Position numbers and translations under genes: made by a program | Notes under the pieces: model-generated | Seen by the model: the letters and a program-made list of their open reading frames with translations, nothing else | Database searches by the model: none | Told to the model about the DNA's origin: nothing | From: Bacterioplanoides pacificum | GTDB taxonomy: Bacteria; Pseudomonadota; Gammaproteobacteria; Pseudomonadales; Oceanobacteraceae | Reading direction: 5' to 3' | Length of the DNA stretch: 64,000 nucleotides | Assembly (NCBI RefSeq): GCF_042648445.1 | Contig: NZ_JBHRYB010000007.1 | Location: 11,647 to 75,646, forward strand | Shown: positions 16,168 to 24,877 of the stretch, piece after piece | Position numbering within the stretch: position 1 is the stretch's first letter | Layout: each line of letters opens with the position of its first letter

Positions 16168-17094
16168 TCAGGCGGCAAACTGTTGCAGGAAATCCCGTCC
16201 GCTATTGAGCCCCAGCTGATAATCCTGCTGCAGCGCCTGACGCGGGCTGCCCACCAGTGAACTGGCCAGCGGCTGCGGTGGAAACAACTGCTGTATTTCA
16301 ACATCAGCCGGTGGGTTCTGAATAAACGCCAGGTTGCGCTGGTAGCTGTCTTCATGATGGGTAATCAGATCCAGTATTTTCGGGCAATAATGCATACTGC
16401 AAAACAGGGCTTTCAGTTTATGGGCCCAGGGCGATACCAGGCTGGTATCTTCTGCCACGGTTCTTAACACGGTAATTTTTCTGGCGCCGCGGTTGTAGGC
16501 TTCTTCCACCGGCAGTGGAGCCGACAATCCACCATCCACATACTGGTGTTCACCAATTTTAACGCCACCTTTATACAATACCGGCAGGGCGCTGGACGCT
16601 TTTAACATCGCCAGCCAGTTGTGCTGATCGGGTGAAAAAAACTCCGCCCGGCGGTTATCACTGCGGGTGGCAGAAAAATATAACTGACGTTGCTGCAAGC
16701 GCGAATGACCGCGGTTGATATCCAGTTGGCTGGCGGAGCTGTTTAACTGATCAAAGTACCAATCCAGATCCACTGCGTGTTTACCAATCAACGAGCGTTG
16801 CCATTTAAAAAACTGCGGCTGAGAGGAAAACTCGGTAATCGCATTCAGGCCAAAACCCGGTTGGCAGGTCATATAGCTCGACAGGTTCTGAGCCCCGGCG
16901 GAAGTGCCAATCAGGATTTCGAATGGATTAAACCCGGCAGCCATCCAGGCGTCCAGAATGCCGGCAGTAAAGACACCCCGCTGGCCACCACCTTCCGCCA
17001 CCAGAGCGGTACGTGGCAATGGTGTTTCCGGCCCGCAGTGATGGCAGGGGGACTGAGATGTTTTTGCAGTTGCCTGATGAGATGCCTGAGTCAT
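16168..17094 (-). CDS. Patatin-like phospholipase (YjjU type)
   Basis: 308 residues. The oxyanion loop EGGGQRGVFTAG is near residue 34, the nucleophile elbow GTSAG near 64 and the catalytic Asp in VDGG near 186, so the Ser-Asp dyad is complete. Likely a cytosolic or membrane-associated acyl hydrolase. The C-terminal quarter (HHEDSYQRNLAFIQNPPADVEI) fits the extra domain of YjjU-like proteins. A cysteine- and histidine-containing N-terminal extension (about 30 residues, CHHC) is not part of the catalytic domain. Its 3' end meets the acyl-CoA dehydrogenase remnant. Confidence 0.88.
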   Translation of the reverse strand: MTQASHQATAKTSQSPCHHCGPETPLPRTALVAEGGGQRGVFTAGILDAWMAAGFNPFEILIGTSAGAQNLSSYMTCQPGFGLNAITEFSSQPQFFKWQRSLIGKHAVDLDWYFDQLNSSASQLDINRGHSRLQQRQLYFSATRSDNRRAEFFSPDQHNWLAMLKASSALPVLYKGGVKIGEHQYVDGGLSAPLPVEEAYNRGARKITVLRTVAEDTSLVSPWAHKLKALFCSMHYCPKILDLITHHEDSYQRNLAFIQNPPADVEIQQLFPPQPLASSLVGSPRQALQQDYQLGLNSGRDFLQQFAA

Positions 17095-17284
17095 AGTGGT
17101 GTGGCCAGCGGTTAAATCAACGCTAATCAGCTTACGCTTCAGGCTGCATCAGCAGAAATTACAAATTTAAACCGGCGTTATAGTTTTTGCTGATGGTCTG
17201 CTTTCAGTAACTGCCATGTGATATCCGCCGGGCTGGCCTGAGGCGGGTAATCATTTCAGGCATAACAGTTAGTGCCGCGAATGT

Positions 17285-17361
17285 CTTAATAATGAAGGCT
17301 TGGGATGTATAATTTACCGCGATCACAATGGCTTATCAGGCGTGTCTTGCATTAATTAATG
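17285..17361 (+). promoter_or_regulatory. Possible promoter of the permease gene
   Basis: TATAAT at 17308-17313 is a perfect -10; the matching -35 (CTTAAT, 17285-17290) is poor, as in activator-dependent promoters. A 12-bp palindrome CATTAATTAATG lies downstream near 17350. The rest of 17095-17426 shows no gene. Confidence 0.35.
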
Positions 17362-17426
17362 TCTGTGCATCTTTTGCAGAGCTTATTCGTGTTTATATTC
17401 AGAGACTACAGAATTGAGGTAACACC

Positions 17427-18410
17427 ATGTTGCACTGGTTTACTGATCTGGCCAGCTGGCTGACGTTCACCGTGCTGGCGCTGGAGCCGGATACCCGGCT
17501 GGCATCCGGGGTGCACTTTTTTATTGAAGACAGCAGTAAAATTCTGGTGTTACTGATGGTACTGATTTATATCATTGCTCTGATGCGGGCCAGTTTAAAC
17601 CCGGAACGGGTCAGGGCTTATTTGCAGGGTAAAGGCCGCTACAGTGGTTATCTGCTGGGTTCTTTGTTTGGTGCGGTAACGCCGTTTTGTTCCTGTAGCT
17701 CGATTCCGTTGTTTATGGGATTTGTGTCTGCCCGCATTCCATTGGGGGTGACCATGGCATTTCTGCTGACTTCGCCGATGATTAATGAAGTGGCCATTGT
17801 CCTGCTGAGTTCGCTGCTGGGTTTGAAGTTCACCCTGCTCTATCTGTCGGTGGGTTTATTAACCGGCATTATCGGTGGCTGGCTGATTGATGCGCTGAAA
17901 GCCGAGCGCTGGCTGGTGGTGTTTTTAGCCAAGCAATATGAACAGGGCGATCAGGCTGCTCAGCTTATTTATGAGTCCCCCCGGCTGGACATCCGGCAAC
18001 GCCATCAGTTTGCCTGGCAGGAAACCCGTGAAATTTTTCAGCGTATCTGGAAGTGGGTGTTTATTGGTGTTGGGATTGGCGCCTTTATTCATGGTTTTGT
18101 GCCGCAGCAGTGGTTTCAGCAATATCTGGCAGACGGACAATGGTGGTCGGTGCCGCTGGCCGCGCTGATGGCTATTCCAGTGTATGTGAATGCAACGTCT
18201 GTTATTCCGATTATGGAAAGCCTGTTGCTTAAAGGTCTGCCCCTCGGTACCACGCTGGCATTTTGTATGAGTGCTGTGGCCGTGAGCCTGCCGGAATTTA
18301 TGATGCTTAAACAGGTGATGAAATTTAAATTACTGGCCTTGATTGCCGCCTATTTGTTAGTGGCATTCTGTCTGGTTGGCTGGCTGTTTAATGCCGTTAA
18401 CGTTTTATGA
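17427..18410 (+). CDS. ArsP/DUF318-family permease
   Basis: 327 residues with about eight to nine membrane segments in two repeats. The family signature TPFCSCSSIPLFMGF is near residue 88, with a matching VYVNATSVIPIMESLL in the second half. This family includes ArsP (organoarsenical efflux) and copper/zinc-related permeases; the three clustered cysteines could bind a soft metal or metalloid. A small CxxC thioredoxin-like gene follows 22 bases downstream, the usual partner. The substrate is not decidable from sequence. Confidence 0.85.
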   Translation: MLHWFTDLASWLTFTVLALEPDTRLASGVHFFIEDSSKILVLLMVLIYIIALMRASLNPERVRAYLQGKGRYSGYLLGSLFGAVTPFCSCSSIPLFMGFVSARIPLGVTMAFLLTSPMINEVAIVLLSSLLGLKFTLLYLSVGLLTGIIGGWLIDALKAERWLVVFLAKQYEQGDQAAQLIYESPRLDIRQRHQFAWQETREIFQRIWKWVFIGVGIGAFIHGFVPQQWFQQYLADGQWWSVPLAALMAIPVYVNATSVIPIMESLLLKGLPLGTTLAFCMSAVAVSLPEFMMLKQVMKFKLLALIAAYLLVAFCLVGWLFNAVNVL

Positions 18411-18432
18411 TGCAGCTTTTGGAAGAGGAAAA

Positions 18433-18669
18433 ATGATGAAGCAAATTAATGTTTATGGTTCTGGTTGTAAAAACTGTGTCACCACTGCGGAGCGCCTGGA
18501 GCAGGTGGCTAAAGAGCTGGGCCTGGCTGTTAGCGTGACTAAAGTGACGGACCTGGAAGCGATTATGACCGCAGGGGTGATGAGTACGCCGGCGGTAGGG
18601 GTTGATGGTGTTTTAAAACATTCCGGTTCGGTGCCCACTGAGGAGCAGATAAAAAAGATGCTGGAATAA
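18433..18669 (+). CDS. Small thioredoxin-fold redox protein paired with the permease
   Basis: 78 residues. MMKQINVYGSGCKNC carries the CxxC active site at about residues 12-15, and STPAVGVDG supplies the conserved cis-proline segment. It is the short redox-active disulfide protein (MTH895-like) often found beside ArsP-type permeases. The ATG at 18433 or 18436 follows a GGAAGAGG site. It probably reduces or delivers the thiol-bound substrate. Confidence 0.87.
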   Translation: MMKQINVYGSGCKNCVTTAERLEQVAKELGLAVSVTKVTDLEAIMTAGVMSTPAVGVDGVLKHSGSVPTEEQIKKMLE

Positions 18670-18695
18670 CGGTGATGATGAATCTGCCAGCGCGA

Positions 18696-18720
18696 TAAAA
18701 CAGGCCGGATTGCTCCGGCC
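18696..18720 (-). terminator. Terminator between convergent genes
   Basis: GGCCGGA (18703-18709) pairs with TCCGGCC (18714-18720). On the minus strand it is followed by TGTTTTAT, so it best serves the minus-strand gene ending at 18726. Confidence 0.65.
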
Positions 18721-18725
18721 GATTA

Positions 18726-18974
18726 TTACAAGGCGAAATGGTAACCGGCCTGGGCTAATATCAGCCGGGTAAGCTTCAGTTCGGTTTCACTGAAGGTTTT
18801 AATTTCATAACAATGTTCACATAACACCGGGCTGCGCAATTTCAGCTGCTGCAGGCTGACGTCTGTGTCCTGATGGCAATGGTCGCAGTTAATCGGAATC
18901 ATCACCTGATCGGATAAGATGGTGCTCACGGTCTGATGTTCCTGATCCTGCCTGGCACGAAGTGCTTGAGTCAT
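18726..18974 (-). CDS. Small zinc-ribbon protein of unknown function
   Basis: 82 residues from ATG 18974, which has a GGGAG site; an upstream ATG at 19007 lacks one. Two CxxC pairs, CDHC and CEHC, about 30 residues apart form a likely zinc ribbon. The rest is polar, with a C-terminal helix. I do not recognise the family. The 208 bases up to 19215 contain no supportable gene. Confidence 0.6.
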   Translation of the reverse strand: MTQALRARQDQEHQTVSTILSDQVMIPINCDHCHQDTDVSLQQLKLRSPVLCEHCYEIKTFSETELKLTRLILAQAGYHFAL

Positions 18975-19215
18975 AGTGCTCCCTTTCACACAGAGTGTAT
19001 TTAACAACTGTTCTCAGAATAGCAGGCTCTGCCATTGCCCTTGTGTCGTATCAGGGCCTTCTTGTGAACTTTTGTATAACCTTCTGGGTTAGTGAGTGTT
19101 CGATCAGATTACAGTGTAGCTCCGACGTAACATTTCTGCACACGTGGTCGATTACAACCTGTAAAATCGTTATAAGCTTCTGATTATTATGACTATTTTC
19201 CGTCAAATGACGCTG

Positions 19216-20325
19216 TTATTCGCGGCTAACTGAGCGTTCTGCCCACTCGGCAAGCGCCAGTGATGCGGTTAATCCGGGGCTTTCAATACCAAATAAATGC
19301 AGTGACTTTTGTGCCTGATCAAGCCGCAAGCAAAAGTCCGTGGCGGACTGGCTGGCGTTATGCAATTTGGGGCGGATGCCGGCGTAGTCGGGCTGTAACT
19401 GCTGTTCGTCGAGGGCGGGAAAATAACGCCGGATTGCACTGGCAAATTTGTCACGTAATTGCGGCCTGACCTGGTAACTCAGATCATCTGATGCCAGGTA
19501 TTCGGTATCCGGGCCAAACTTTACCTGGCCGCCCAGATCGAGGGTGGCATGAATGCCCAGGCCGGTGAGGTTCTTTTCCGGCAGAGGGTAAATCAGGTGG
19601 CGAAAAGGGCTGCGGCCGCTGTAGCTGAAATAATGCCCGCGGCAGGGGTATAAGTCGGGAATGTGTGTGGCGGCCAGACCACTGGCTGCGGCTACCTGCT
19701 GAGCCTGCAGGCCGGCACAGTTAATCAGCCAGCGGGCACTGGTGGTAAAGGGTCCATCACTGGTGTGCAGGGCTATTTGCCAGGCAGGGTCGTGATTGGT
19801 TTGCTGCGCCGCTAAAAAACGCGTCTGGCGCATTACTAAAGCACCTTGTTGTTCAGCCTGGTGTGTCAGTGCCTGCATGTAGCTGTGGCTGTCGATAATG
19901 CCGGTGGTGGGGGAATATAAGGCTTCACTGGCTCTGACCGCGGGCTCCTGTTGCTGCAGTTGCTGCTGGTTCCAGCGCTGTAGCGGAATTCCCAGTTGTT
20001 GTGCTTTGTGTTGCAGCTGGTCCAGCGCCGGGTCATTAGGTTGCTGGGCCACAATCAGCTTACCAATCGGGCGGTGTGGAATCTGATAACGCTGGCAGAA
20101 GTCGTATAACAGGTGTTTGCCGCGCAGACACAGGCTTTCTTTAAGTGATCCCGGCGCATAATACAGCCCGGCGTGAATCACTTCGCTGTTGCGGCTGCTG
20201 GTTTCACTGCCAAGCAGATCGTGTTGTTCTGTTAATAACACACTGCCCAGCGAACTCAGCTGGCGGGCGATCGCCAGGCCGACCACGCCACCACCAATAA
20301 TGCAGAAATCAAAATCGCTGCTCAT
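19216..20325 (-). CDS. FAD-dependent oxidoreductase, L-2-hydroxyglutarate oxidase-like
   Basis: 369 residues. The FAD Rossmann motif IIGGGVVGLAIARQL is at residues 9-23. ETSSRNSEVIHAGLYY near 41 is the signature of the L-2-hydroxyglutarate dehydrogenase/LhgO branch of the DAO family. CRGHYFSY and GLGIHATLDLGG..KFGPD follow the same family. It likely oxidises an L-2-hydroxy acid and passes electrons to quinone. It stands alone and is divergent from the AbgT gene, so the physiological substrate is open. Confidence 0.83.
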   Translation of the reverse strand: MSSDFDFCIIGGGVVGLAIARQLSSLGSVLLTEQHDLLGSETSSRNSEVIHAGLYYAPGSLKESLCLRGKHLLYDFCQRYQIPHRPIGKLIVAQQPNDPALDQLQHKAQQLGIPLQRWNQQQLQQQEPAVRASEALYSPTTGIIDSHSYMQALTHQAEQQGALVMRQTRFLAAQQTNHDPAWQIALHTSDGPFTTSARWLINCAGLQAQQVAAASGLAATHIPDLYPCRGHYFSYSGRSPFRHLIYPLPEKNLTGLGIHATLDLGGQVKFGPDTEYLASDDLSYQVRPQLRDKFASAIRRYFPALDEQQLQPDYAGIRPKLHNASQSATDFCLRLDQAQKSLHLFGIESPGLTASLALAEWAERSVSRE

Positions 20326-20400
20326 CTTTCGTTTTTCCCGCTGAGTGATACTGTACAGACATCGTGTTTAACCGGGCCATTGTAGCGCAACGGGAGTCGT

Positions 20401-21927
20401 ATGGATCAGTACAGTTTCTGGCAGCAGTTTTCGCAACGGATTGAGCGCTGGGGGAATCGTTTACCAGCACCTGTGGTGCTGTTTATTGGCCTGTGGTTTC
20501 TGGTAGTGGTGGTTTCAACCCTGGCGGCCTGGCTGGGCTGGCAGGTGGAACATCCGGCCACTGCCGAGCTGGTCAGTGCCCGGCCACTGTTCAGTGAAGA
20601 CGGTGTGGTGTGGATGTTGTCGGCGGCGGTTAACAATTTCACCGGATTTGCGCCGGTCGGGCCGGTGATTGTGGTGATGCTGGGGCTGGGCATTGCAGAG
20701 CGCAGCGGCATGCTGGCCAGCTGGTTGCAGCAACTGATGCGTCATCTGCCGGGGGTCGGTCTGACTCTGGCGGTGGTGTTAACCGGCATTTTATCGAGTC
20801 TGGCTTTTGATGCCGGTTACGTGGTGGTGATTCCGCTCAGTGCGGTGTTATTTCAGCTCGCCGGGCGCTCGCCACTGGCGGGTATTGCGGCGTCGTTCGC
20901 GGCCGTTTCCGGGGGCTACAGTGCCAACCTGATGATGGGGCCGGTGGATGCCATTCTGGCGGGTATCAGCAGCGAAAGCGCGCAGTTGATTGATCCTCAG
21001 CGGCAGGTCACTCTGGCAGCTAATTATTATTTTATGGCCGCTTCCACGGTGTTTATTACGCTGCTGATCAGCCTGGTGTTACACCGCTGGGTGGAGCCGG
21101 GCCTGCCGCCGGCAAATGCCGACGGCACGGCTTCGTCTTCTGTGTCAGTCGCGACGGGTGGCGCAGAATCGGCTGTGCCGGCGTCGCCTGGCGGGTTGCT
21201 GTCGCCTGCGGTCGTTTCGGCCCTGACGGCGTTGCTGCTGACACTGTTATTGCTGGCCAGTGCTCTGTGGCCAGCGGGCTGGCTGGCCGGAGACGGGGGT
21301 TTTCTGCAATCGCCGCTGATGCGTAATCTGAGTGTGCTGGTCGGGCTGGTGTTTGCTGTCAGCGGCTGGCTGTTTGGTCGCCTCACTGGCCGTTATCACA
21401 ACAGTCATGCGCTGGTGGAGGATCTGGAACAAACCATCCGCACGCTGGCGCCTTATTTGGTACTGATGTTTTTTGCAGCTCAGTTTGTGAATGCCTTTGG
21501 CTGGAGCCGGTTAGGCTTGCTGGTGGCAGTCCAGGGAGCGGCGTTATTACAATGGCTGGCATTGCCCCAGGCGCTGACGCTGGTGATGTTAATTGTGCTG
21601 GTCGGGCTGATTAATCTGTTGCTGGGCAGCGCTTCGGCCAAGTGGTCGTTACTGGCACCTGTGCTGGTGCCTATGTTGATGCTGGCCGGTATCGCTCCGG
21701 AAGTGACCCAGGTGGCTTACCGGGTCGGGGATTCCAGCACCAACATTATTACGCCTCTGATGCCGTATTTTCCTTTGGTTCTGGCGCTGCTGCAGAAATA
21801 CCGCCAGGATGCCGGTGTTGGTACTCTGCTGGCGATGATGGTGCCGTTTTCATTGGTGATGCTGGTGGGCTGGAGCGCTTTTCTGGCTGTCTGGCTGGTG
21901 TTGGGTATCCCGCTGGGGCCGGGCTAA
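20401..21927 (+). CDS. AbgT-family transporter
   Basis: 508 residues with about eleven membrane segments. Family landmarks are NNFTGFAPVGPVIVVMLGLG near residue 80, the re-entrant-loop region SAKWSLLAPVLVPM and GDSSTNIITPLMPYFPL near 440. AbgT proteins import p-aminobenzoyl-glutamate or export antimetabolites such as sulfonamides. A variable Ala/Ser-rich cytosolic loop lies near 235-275. Divergent from the oxidoreductase and convergent with the binding-protein gene. Confidence 0.85.
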   Translation: MDQYSFWQQFSQRIERWGNRLPAPVVLFIGLWFLVVVVSTLAAWLGWQVEHPATAELVSARPLFSEDGVVWMLSAAVNNFTGFAPVGPVIVVMLGLGIAERSGMLASWLQQLMRHLPGVGLTLAVVLTGILSSLAFDAGYVVVIPLSAVLFQLAGRSPLAGIAASFAAVSGGYSANLMMGPVDAILAGISSESAQLIDPQRQVTLAANYYFMAASTVFITLLISLVLHRWVEPGLPPANADGTASSSVSVATGGAESAVPASPGGLLSPAVVSALTALLLTLLLLASALWPAGWLAGDGGFLQSPLMRNLSVLVGLVFAVSGWLFGRLTGRYHNSHALVEDLEQTIRTLAPYLVLMFFAAQFVNAFGWSRLGLLVAVQGAALLQWLALPQALTLVMLIVLVGLINLLLGSASAKWSLLAPVLVPMLMLAGIAPEVTQVAYRVGDSSTNIITPLMPYFPLVLALLQKYRQDAGVGTLLAMMVPFSLVMLVGWSAFLAVWLVLGIPLGPG

Positions 21928-21940
21928 GGCCCCGCAGCGC

Positions 21941-22954
21941 TCAGCCTTCTTTTCGTTCAGCACATTCATAATGGGAAGGATCGCTGCGGCAGCGCAGCTT
22001 AAACATCAGCTTCATCATGGTTTTGTCGTATACCCCGGCGGCCGTCAGCGTCAGGCGGATCTGGCGCAACATCTCTTTGTATTCGGTTTCTTTACCGGCC
22101 GGCAGATCAAGCCAGTATTGCTCGGGAATACCGGCTTCGGCATCGCGGATATGCTGCAGTGCTTTGTCAAAGTTGTTATAGGCAAACTCACGGCTTTTCT
22201 GACCAAAGCCTGCGGGAAATTTCTGATGCCGAATTACCATCTGAAAGTTCATCTGTGCCATCGAAAAACGGTAGATTCCGCCTTGCTGGCCTAATCCCTT
22301 GTACATTTCAAACGGCTGATAGGCGACCGCCGGGGCATAGGCGATATCCACGTCACCATTGTTAAAGCGCGGCGCAAAGGTGGCGACGCTGGAGGGCACC
22401 ATAGTCGCCCCGACGTGTTCCACCACATGGACGGAAGCCTGATCGTAATCGAGGGTGGCGATGCGTTTGCCTGCTGCGGCCTCGATGGAGTTAATCTGAT
22501 TGTCACGCACAAAAATATACACCGCTCCCCCTGGCAGGATGGCGGCAACTTCATATTCCCCTTCGACCAGGTAACGGCTGGCTTTGGGTTTGGCTAACAT
22601 GCCGAGTAACTGTTGCATCTGCTGGTAGTCACTGAGGCCTCCAAGCGCTTCGATACTGGCCGTAAAGCTGTTGTAGGGCCGTACCCGGGTGCCGGTAACG
22701 CCCATGGCATCACAGTGGCCGGCCTGGAAATCGGCGACCGCCACCGCTTCGTTGGTATAGGCTTTGAGCTCCAGATTTGCCCCCCAGGTTAACGCCTGGG
22801 TCTGGTAATCAAGCATGGCGGAATAAATCGGGCCACGGGCGCCGACCGGGTCAAAAACACAGAAAATTTGTTTCGGTTGCTGGTGGTCAGCGCTTTGCCC
22901 GGCACTGACCAGAGTGGTGCTCAGACACAGAAATAGGGTGAGCCAGATGCGCAT
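21941..22954 (-). CDS. AdeT1/2-like periplasmic solute-binding protein
   Basis: 337 residues from ATG 22954 with an AAGGATG site; the longer open frame to 23062 has no support. The signal peptide is residues 1-18 (LFLCLSTTLVSA). The mature protein has KQIFCVFDPVGARGPIYSAM, GHCDAMGVTGTRVRPYN, NNGDVDIAYAPA and FPAGFGQKSREFAY, the pattern of the AdeT putative solute-binding family related to TRAP binding proteins. AdeT was once linked to drug efflux in Acinetobacter; the true ligand is unknown. No TRAP membrane genes are nearby. Confidence 0.8.
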   Translation of the reverse strand: MRIWLTLFLCLSTTLVSAGQSADHQQPKQIFCVFDPVGARGPIYSAMLDYQTQALTWGANLELKAYTNEAVAVADFQAGHCDAMGVTGTRVRPYNSFTASIEALGGLSDYQQMQQLLGMLAKPKASRYLVEGEYEVAAILPGGAVYIFVRDNQINSIEAAAGKRIATLDYDQASVHVVEHVGATMVPSSVATFAPRFNNGDVDIAYAPAVAYQPFEMYKGLGQQGGIYRFSMAQMNFQMVIRHQKFPAGFGQKSREFAYNNFDKALQHIRDAEAGIPEQYWLDLPAGKETEYKEMLRQIRLTLTAAGVYDKTMMKLMFKLRCRSDPSHYECAERKEG

Positions 22955-23097
22955 ATAGTCATCCTTTGGTGAGTATGTTGTTGTTATTGATTGGCCAGCA
23001 TCATACCGCCTGCGTGGTGCCAATAGCAAAGCTCTGTTACCAGAGCCATCACAGGAGTACACTACGCGCCGTCTGATTCTTCCTGAGTAGTGAAATT

Positions 23098-23304
23098 ATG
23101 AATGCAGAACAGTTCGAAACCTGGGCATTACGTATTGGTCTGACGCTGTTGATCTCTTTTATGGCGTTTATTATTTACGATCTGGGCCGTCGTTCGAATG
23201 CCGGGAAGTTTGGTCAGTTTATTTTGTTTATTGGCCTGTTTGTCGGCGTGGCGGGTTTCCTGATCAAGCTGGTGCTGGAGCAGTTTCTCAGCGACGTTAT
23301 CTGA
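23098..23304 (+). CDS. DUF2788 small membrane protein
   Basis: 68 residues with two membrane helices (about 10-29 and 41-60) linked by the basic loop DLGRRSNAGKFGQF, the DUF2788 hallmark. Function unknown. It is a single gene: the preceding gene runs the other way and the next start is 105 bases downstream. Confidence 0.85.
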   Translation: MNAEQFETWALRIGLTLLISFMAFIIYDLGRRSNAGKFGQFILFIGLFVGVAGFLIKLVLEQFLSDVI

Positions 23305-23408
23305 GCCGATAGCACAACAGACAGGAAGTTAGTGGCCATCTGGCCAAAAACACTTTGACTCAGGCTCTGAAGTCTTAGTAACGTGGAAAAAAACAACAGG
23401 GAGTTGTT

Positions 23409-23918
23409 ATGGGTGCTATCAGTCGGCTGGAGGTTGTGCCATATCCGGGAGGAGTGCCGGTTCCGGATAGTCTGGCAGGGCATGGCCAGGTGTTTATCAA
23501 TAATCTGCCTGGTGCGGCGTCGCACTCCGGGACGGGAGTTTTTTCGCCTGAGTTGCAGCAGTTAATCGGTACCACGATGCCGCTGGTCGACGATCTCAGT
23601 CAGCATCACCATATTCAGCACCGCCCGGTGCAATTGTTTTATGCCAACCCGTCTGAAAGTCTGATTCACAATACCCAGAAGTTACTCAAATTGTTGCAGT
23701 GGTTGCAGGGCAGCGATCATATTCTGGTGCCGTTTTCGACCAATCACAGTCTGATTTTTCATACTCTGCGTCAGGTGGTGCCTTGTGCCCGGGGGATGCA
23801 GCTGGAAGACGTCAGCCTGTTTTATATCGGCGCTGCTGCCAACCGTAATCCGTTACAGGCAATCAGCTCCAGCTGTGATATGGCGTTCTATTTTCTGCAT
23901 AACCCTGATCTGGATTAG
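23409..23918 (+). CDS. Uncharacterised protein, 169 residues
   Basis: No family recognised. There is no signal peptide or membrane segment. It is a mixed alpha/beta protein with ILVPFSTNHSLIFHTLRQVV near the middle and a C-terminal FYFLHNPDLD. ATG 23409 has an AGGGAG site and codon use looks like its neighbours, so I take it as a real gene. It is followed after 54 bases by the DUF4404 and CBS genes, possibly one operon. Confidence 0.65.
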   Translation: MGAISRLEVVPYPGGVPVPDSLAGHGQVFINNLPGAASHSGTGVFSPELQQLIGTTMPLVDDLSQHHHIQHRPVQLFYANPSESLIHNTQKLLKLLQWLQGSDHILVPFSTNHSLIFHTLRQVVPCARGMQLEDVSLFYIGAAANRNPLQAISSSCDMAFYFLHNPDLD

Positions 23919-23972
23919 CCTTCTTTCGTGTCAGGTTGCTAAACTGGAGGGATACTCAGAAGGAGAAGTAAC

Positions 23973-24230
23973 ATGCCCCGGGAATCCCTGAAACAACAGT
24001 TACAACAACTGCACGATACCCTGCAGCAGCATCCGCAGCTGGATGATGAAAGCCGTGAATTATTGCAATCTATCGCCGGTGATATCGCAGGTCAGACGGA
24101 AGCGGGTCAGGCTGATGAAGCACTGACCGAACAGTTGCAGCAGCAGGCGATTCGTTTTGAGCAGGACCATCCAACACTGGCCGGTGTGTTGCGCCAGATC
24201 GTTGATACTCTGGGCCGCATCGGAGTCTGA
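23973..24230 (+). CDS. DUF4404 family protein
   Basis: 85 residues, highly helical. It starts PRESLKQQLQQLHDTL and ends HPTLAGVLRQIVDTLGRIGV, the DUF4404 pattern. Function unknown; likely a small cytosolic coiled coil. Strong GGAGAAG site. Followed 28 bases later by the CBS-domain gene. Confidence 0.8.
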   Translation: MPRESLKQQLQQLHDTLQQHPQLDDESRELLQSIAGDIAGQTEAGQADEALTEQLQQQAIRFEQDHPTLAGVLRQIVDTLGRIGV

Positions 24231-24258
24231 TCGGTCAAAACCATCTCAGGAGAGTGAT

Positions 24259-24693
24259 ATGCGTCATATGCCAACGGTGGGGGAGATCATGACGGCCTTC
24301 CCGGTTCATGTGGAAGAGTCTGTGCCCTTGTCTCAGGCTGCGGACCTGATGAAAGAACACGATTGTCATCACCTGCCCGTGATGTCTGGCCATAAAGTGA
24401 TCGGTTTATTGAGCAGTGAAGATATCAAGCTGGCACGTCAGCCCGGCCATACCACGGCTGAACTGACCGATCTGACCGCTGGTGATATGTGCCAGCAACA
24501 GATCAAACAAATTGATTTGCATACCCGGCTGGATGTGGTGCTGGAAGGTATGGCTGACCAGGGGGTGGATGCGGTGCTGGTGCTGAAGCAGGATCGCCTC
24601 GCCGGTATTCTCACCAGCCTGGATGCCTGTCGTGGGTTTTCTTTGTGGCTTAAAAAAGAATACCTGCCGGATGATGATCCGGGAATTGCCTGA
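24259..24693 (+). CDS. Two-CBS-domain protein
   Basis: 144 residues: CBS 1 (about 5-60: TVGEIMTAFPVHVEE and HDCHHLPVMSGHKVIGLLSSEDI) and CBS 2 (about 75-130: GVDAVLVLKQDRLAGILTSLDA). Such stand-alone pairs bind adenine nucleotides and regulate partners. The frame is open from 24157, but ATG 24259 follows AGGAGAG and starts the domain correctly. A terminator follows. Confidence 0.9.
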   Translation: MRHMPTVGEIMTAFPVHVEESVPLSQAADLMKEHDCHHLPVMSGHKVIGLLSSEDIKLARQPGHTTAELTDLTAGDMCQQQIKQIDLHTRLDVVLEGMADQGVDAVLVLKQDRLAGILTSLDACRGFSLWLKKEYLPDDDPGIA

Positions 24694-24740
24694 AATATGC
24701 ACCGCGGTGGTTCGTCATCGTGGTCTCCGTGCCAGAAAAT

Positions 24741-24765
24741 AGCGCATCCAGGATGCGCTTTTTTG
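24741..24765 (+). terminator. Terminator after the CBS gene
   Basis: AGCGCATCC and GGATGCGCT form a compact hairpin followed by TTTTTT. Confidence 0.8.
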
Positions 24766-24819
24766 TGTCCGTTGATAATGGCCGCAGCAAAATCCGCATA
24801 ACTGCGGCTTCTGCTTTTC

Positions 24820-24835
24820 TGGTACGGAGTTTGCG
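24820..24835 (+). promoter_or_regulatory. Sigma-54-type promoter before the GAF-Fis regulator gene
   Basis: TGGTACGGAGTTTGCG fits TGGYACN5TTGCW; GG (24821) and GC (24833) are exactly 12 bases apart. A perfect inverted repeat GCCGCAG / CTGCGGC lies just upstream (24781-24787, 24802-24808) and could bind the activator. The start codon is 43 bases downstream. Confidence 0.6.
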
Positions 24836-24877
24836 ATAGCCAGTTGAAACAAGGTCCTCAGGGGTTAAGGAGCTGGT

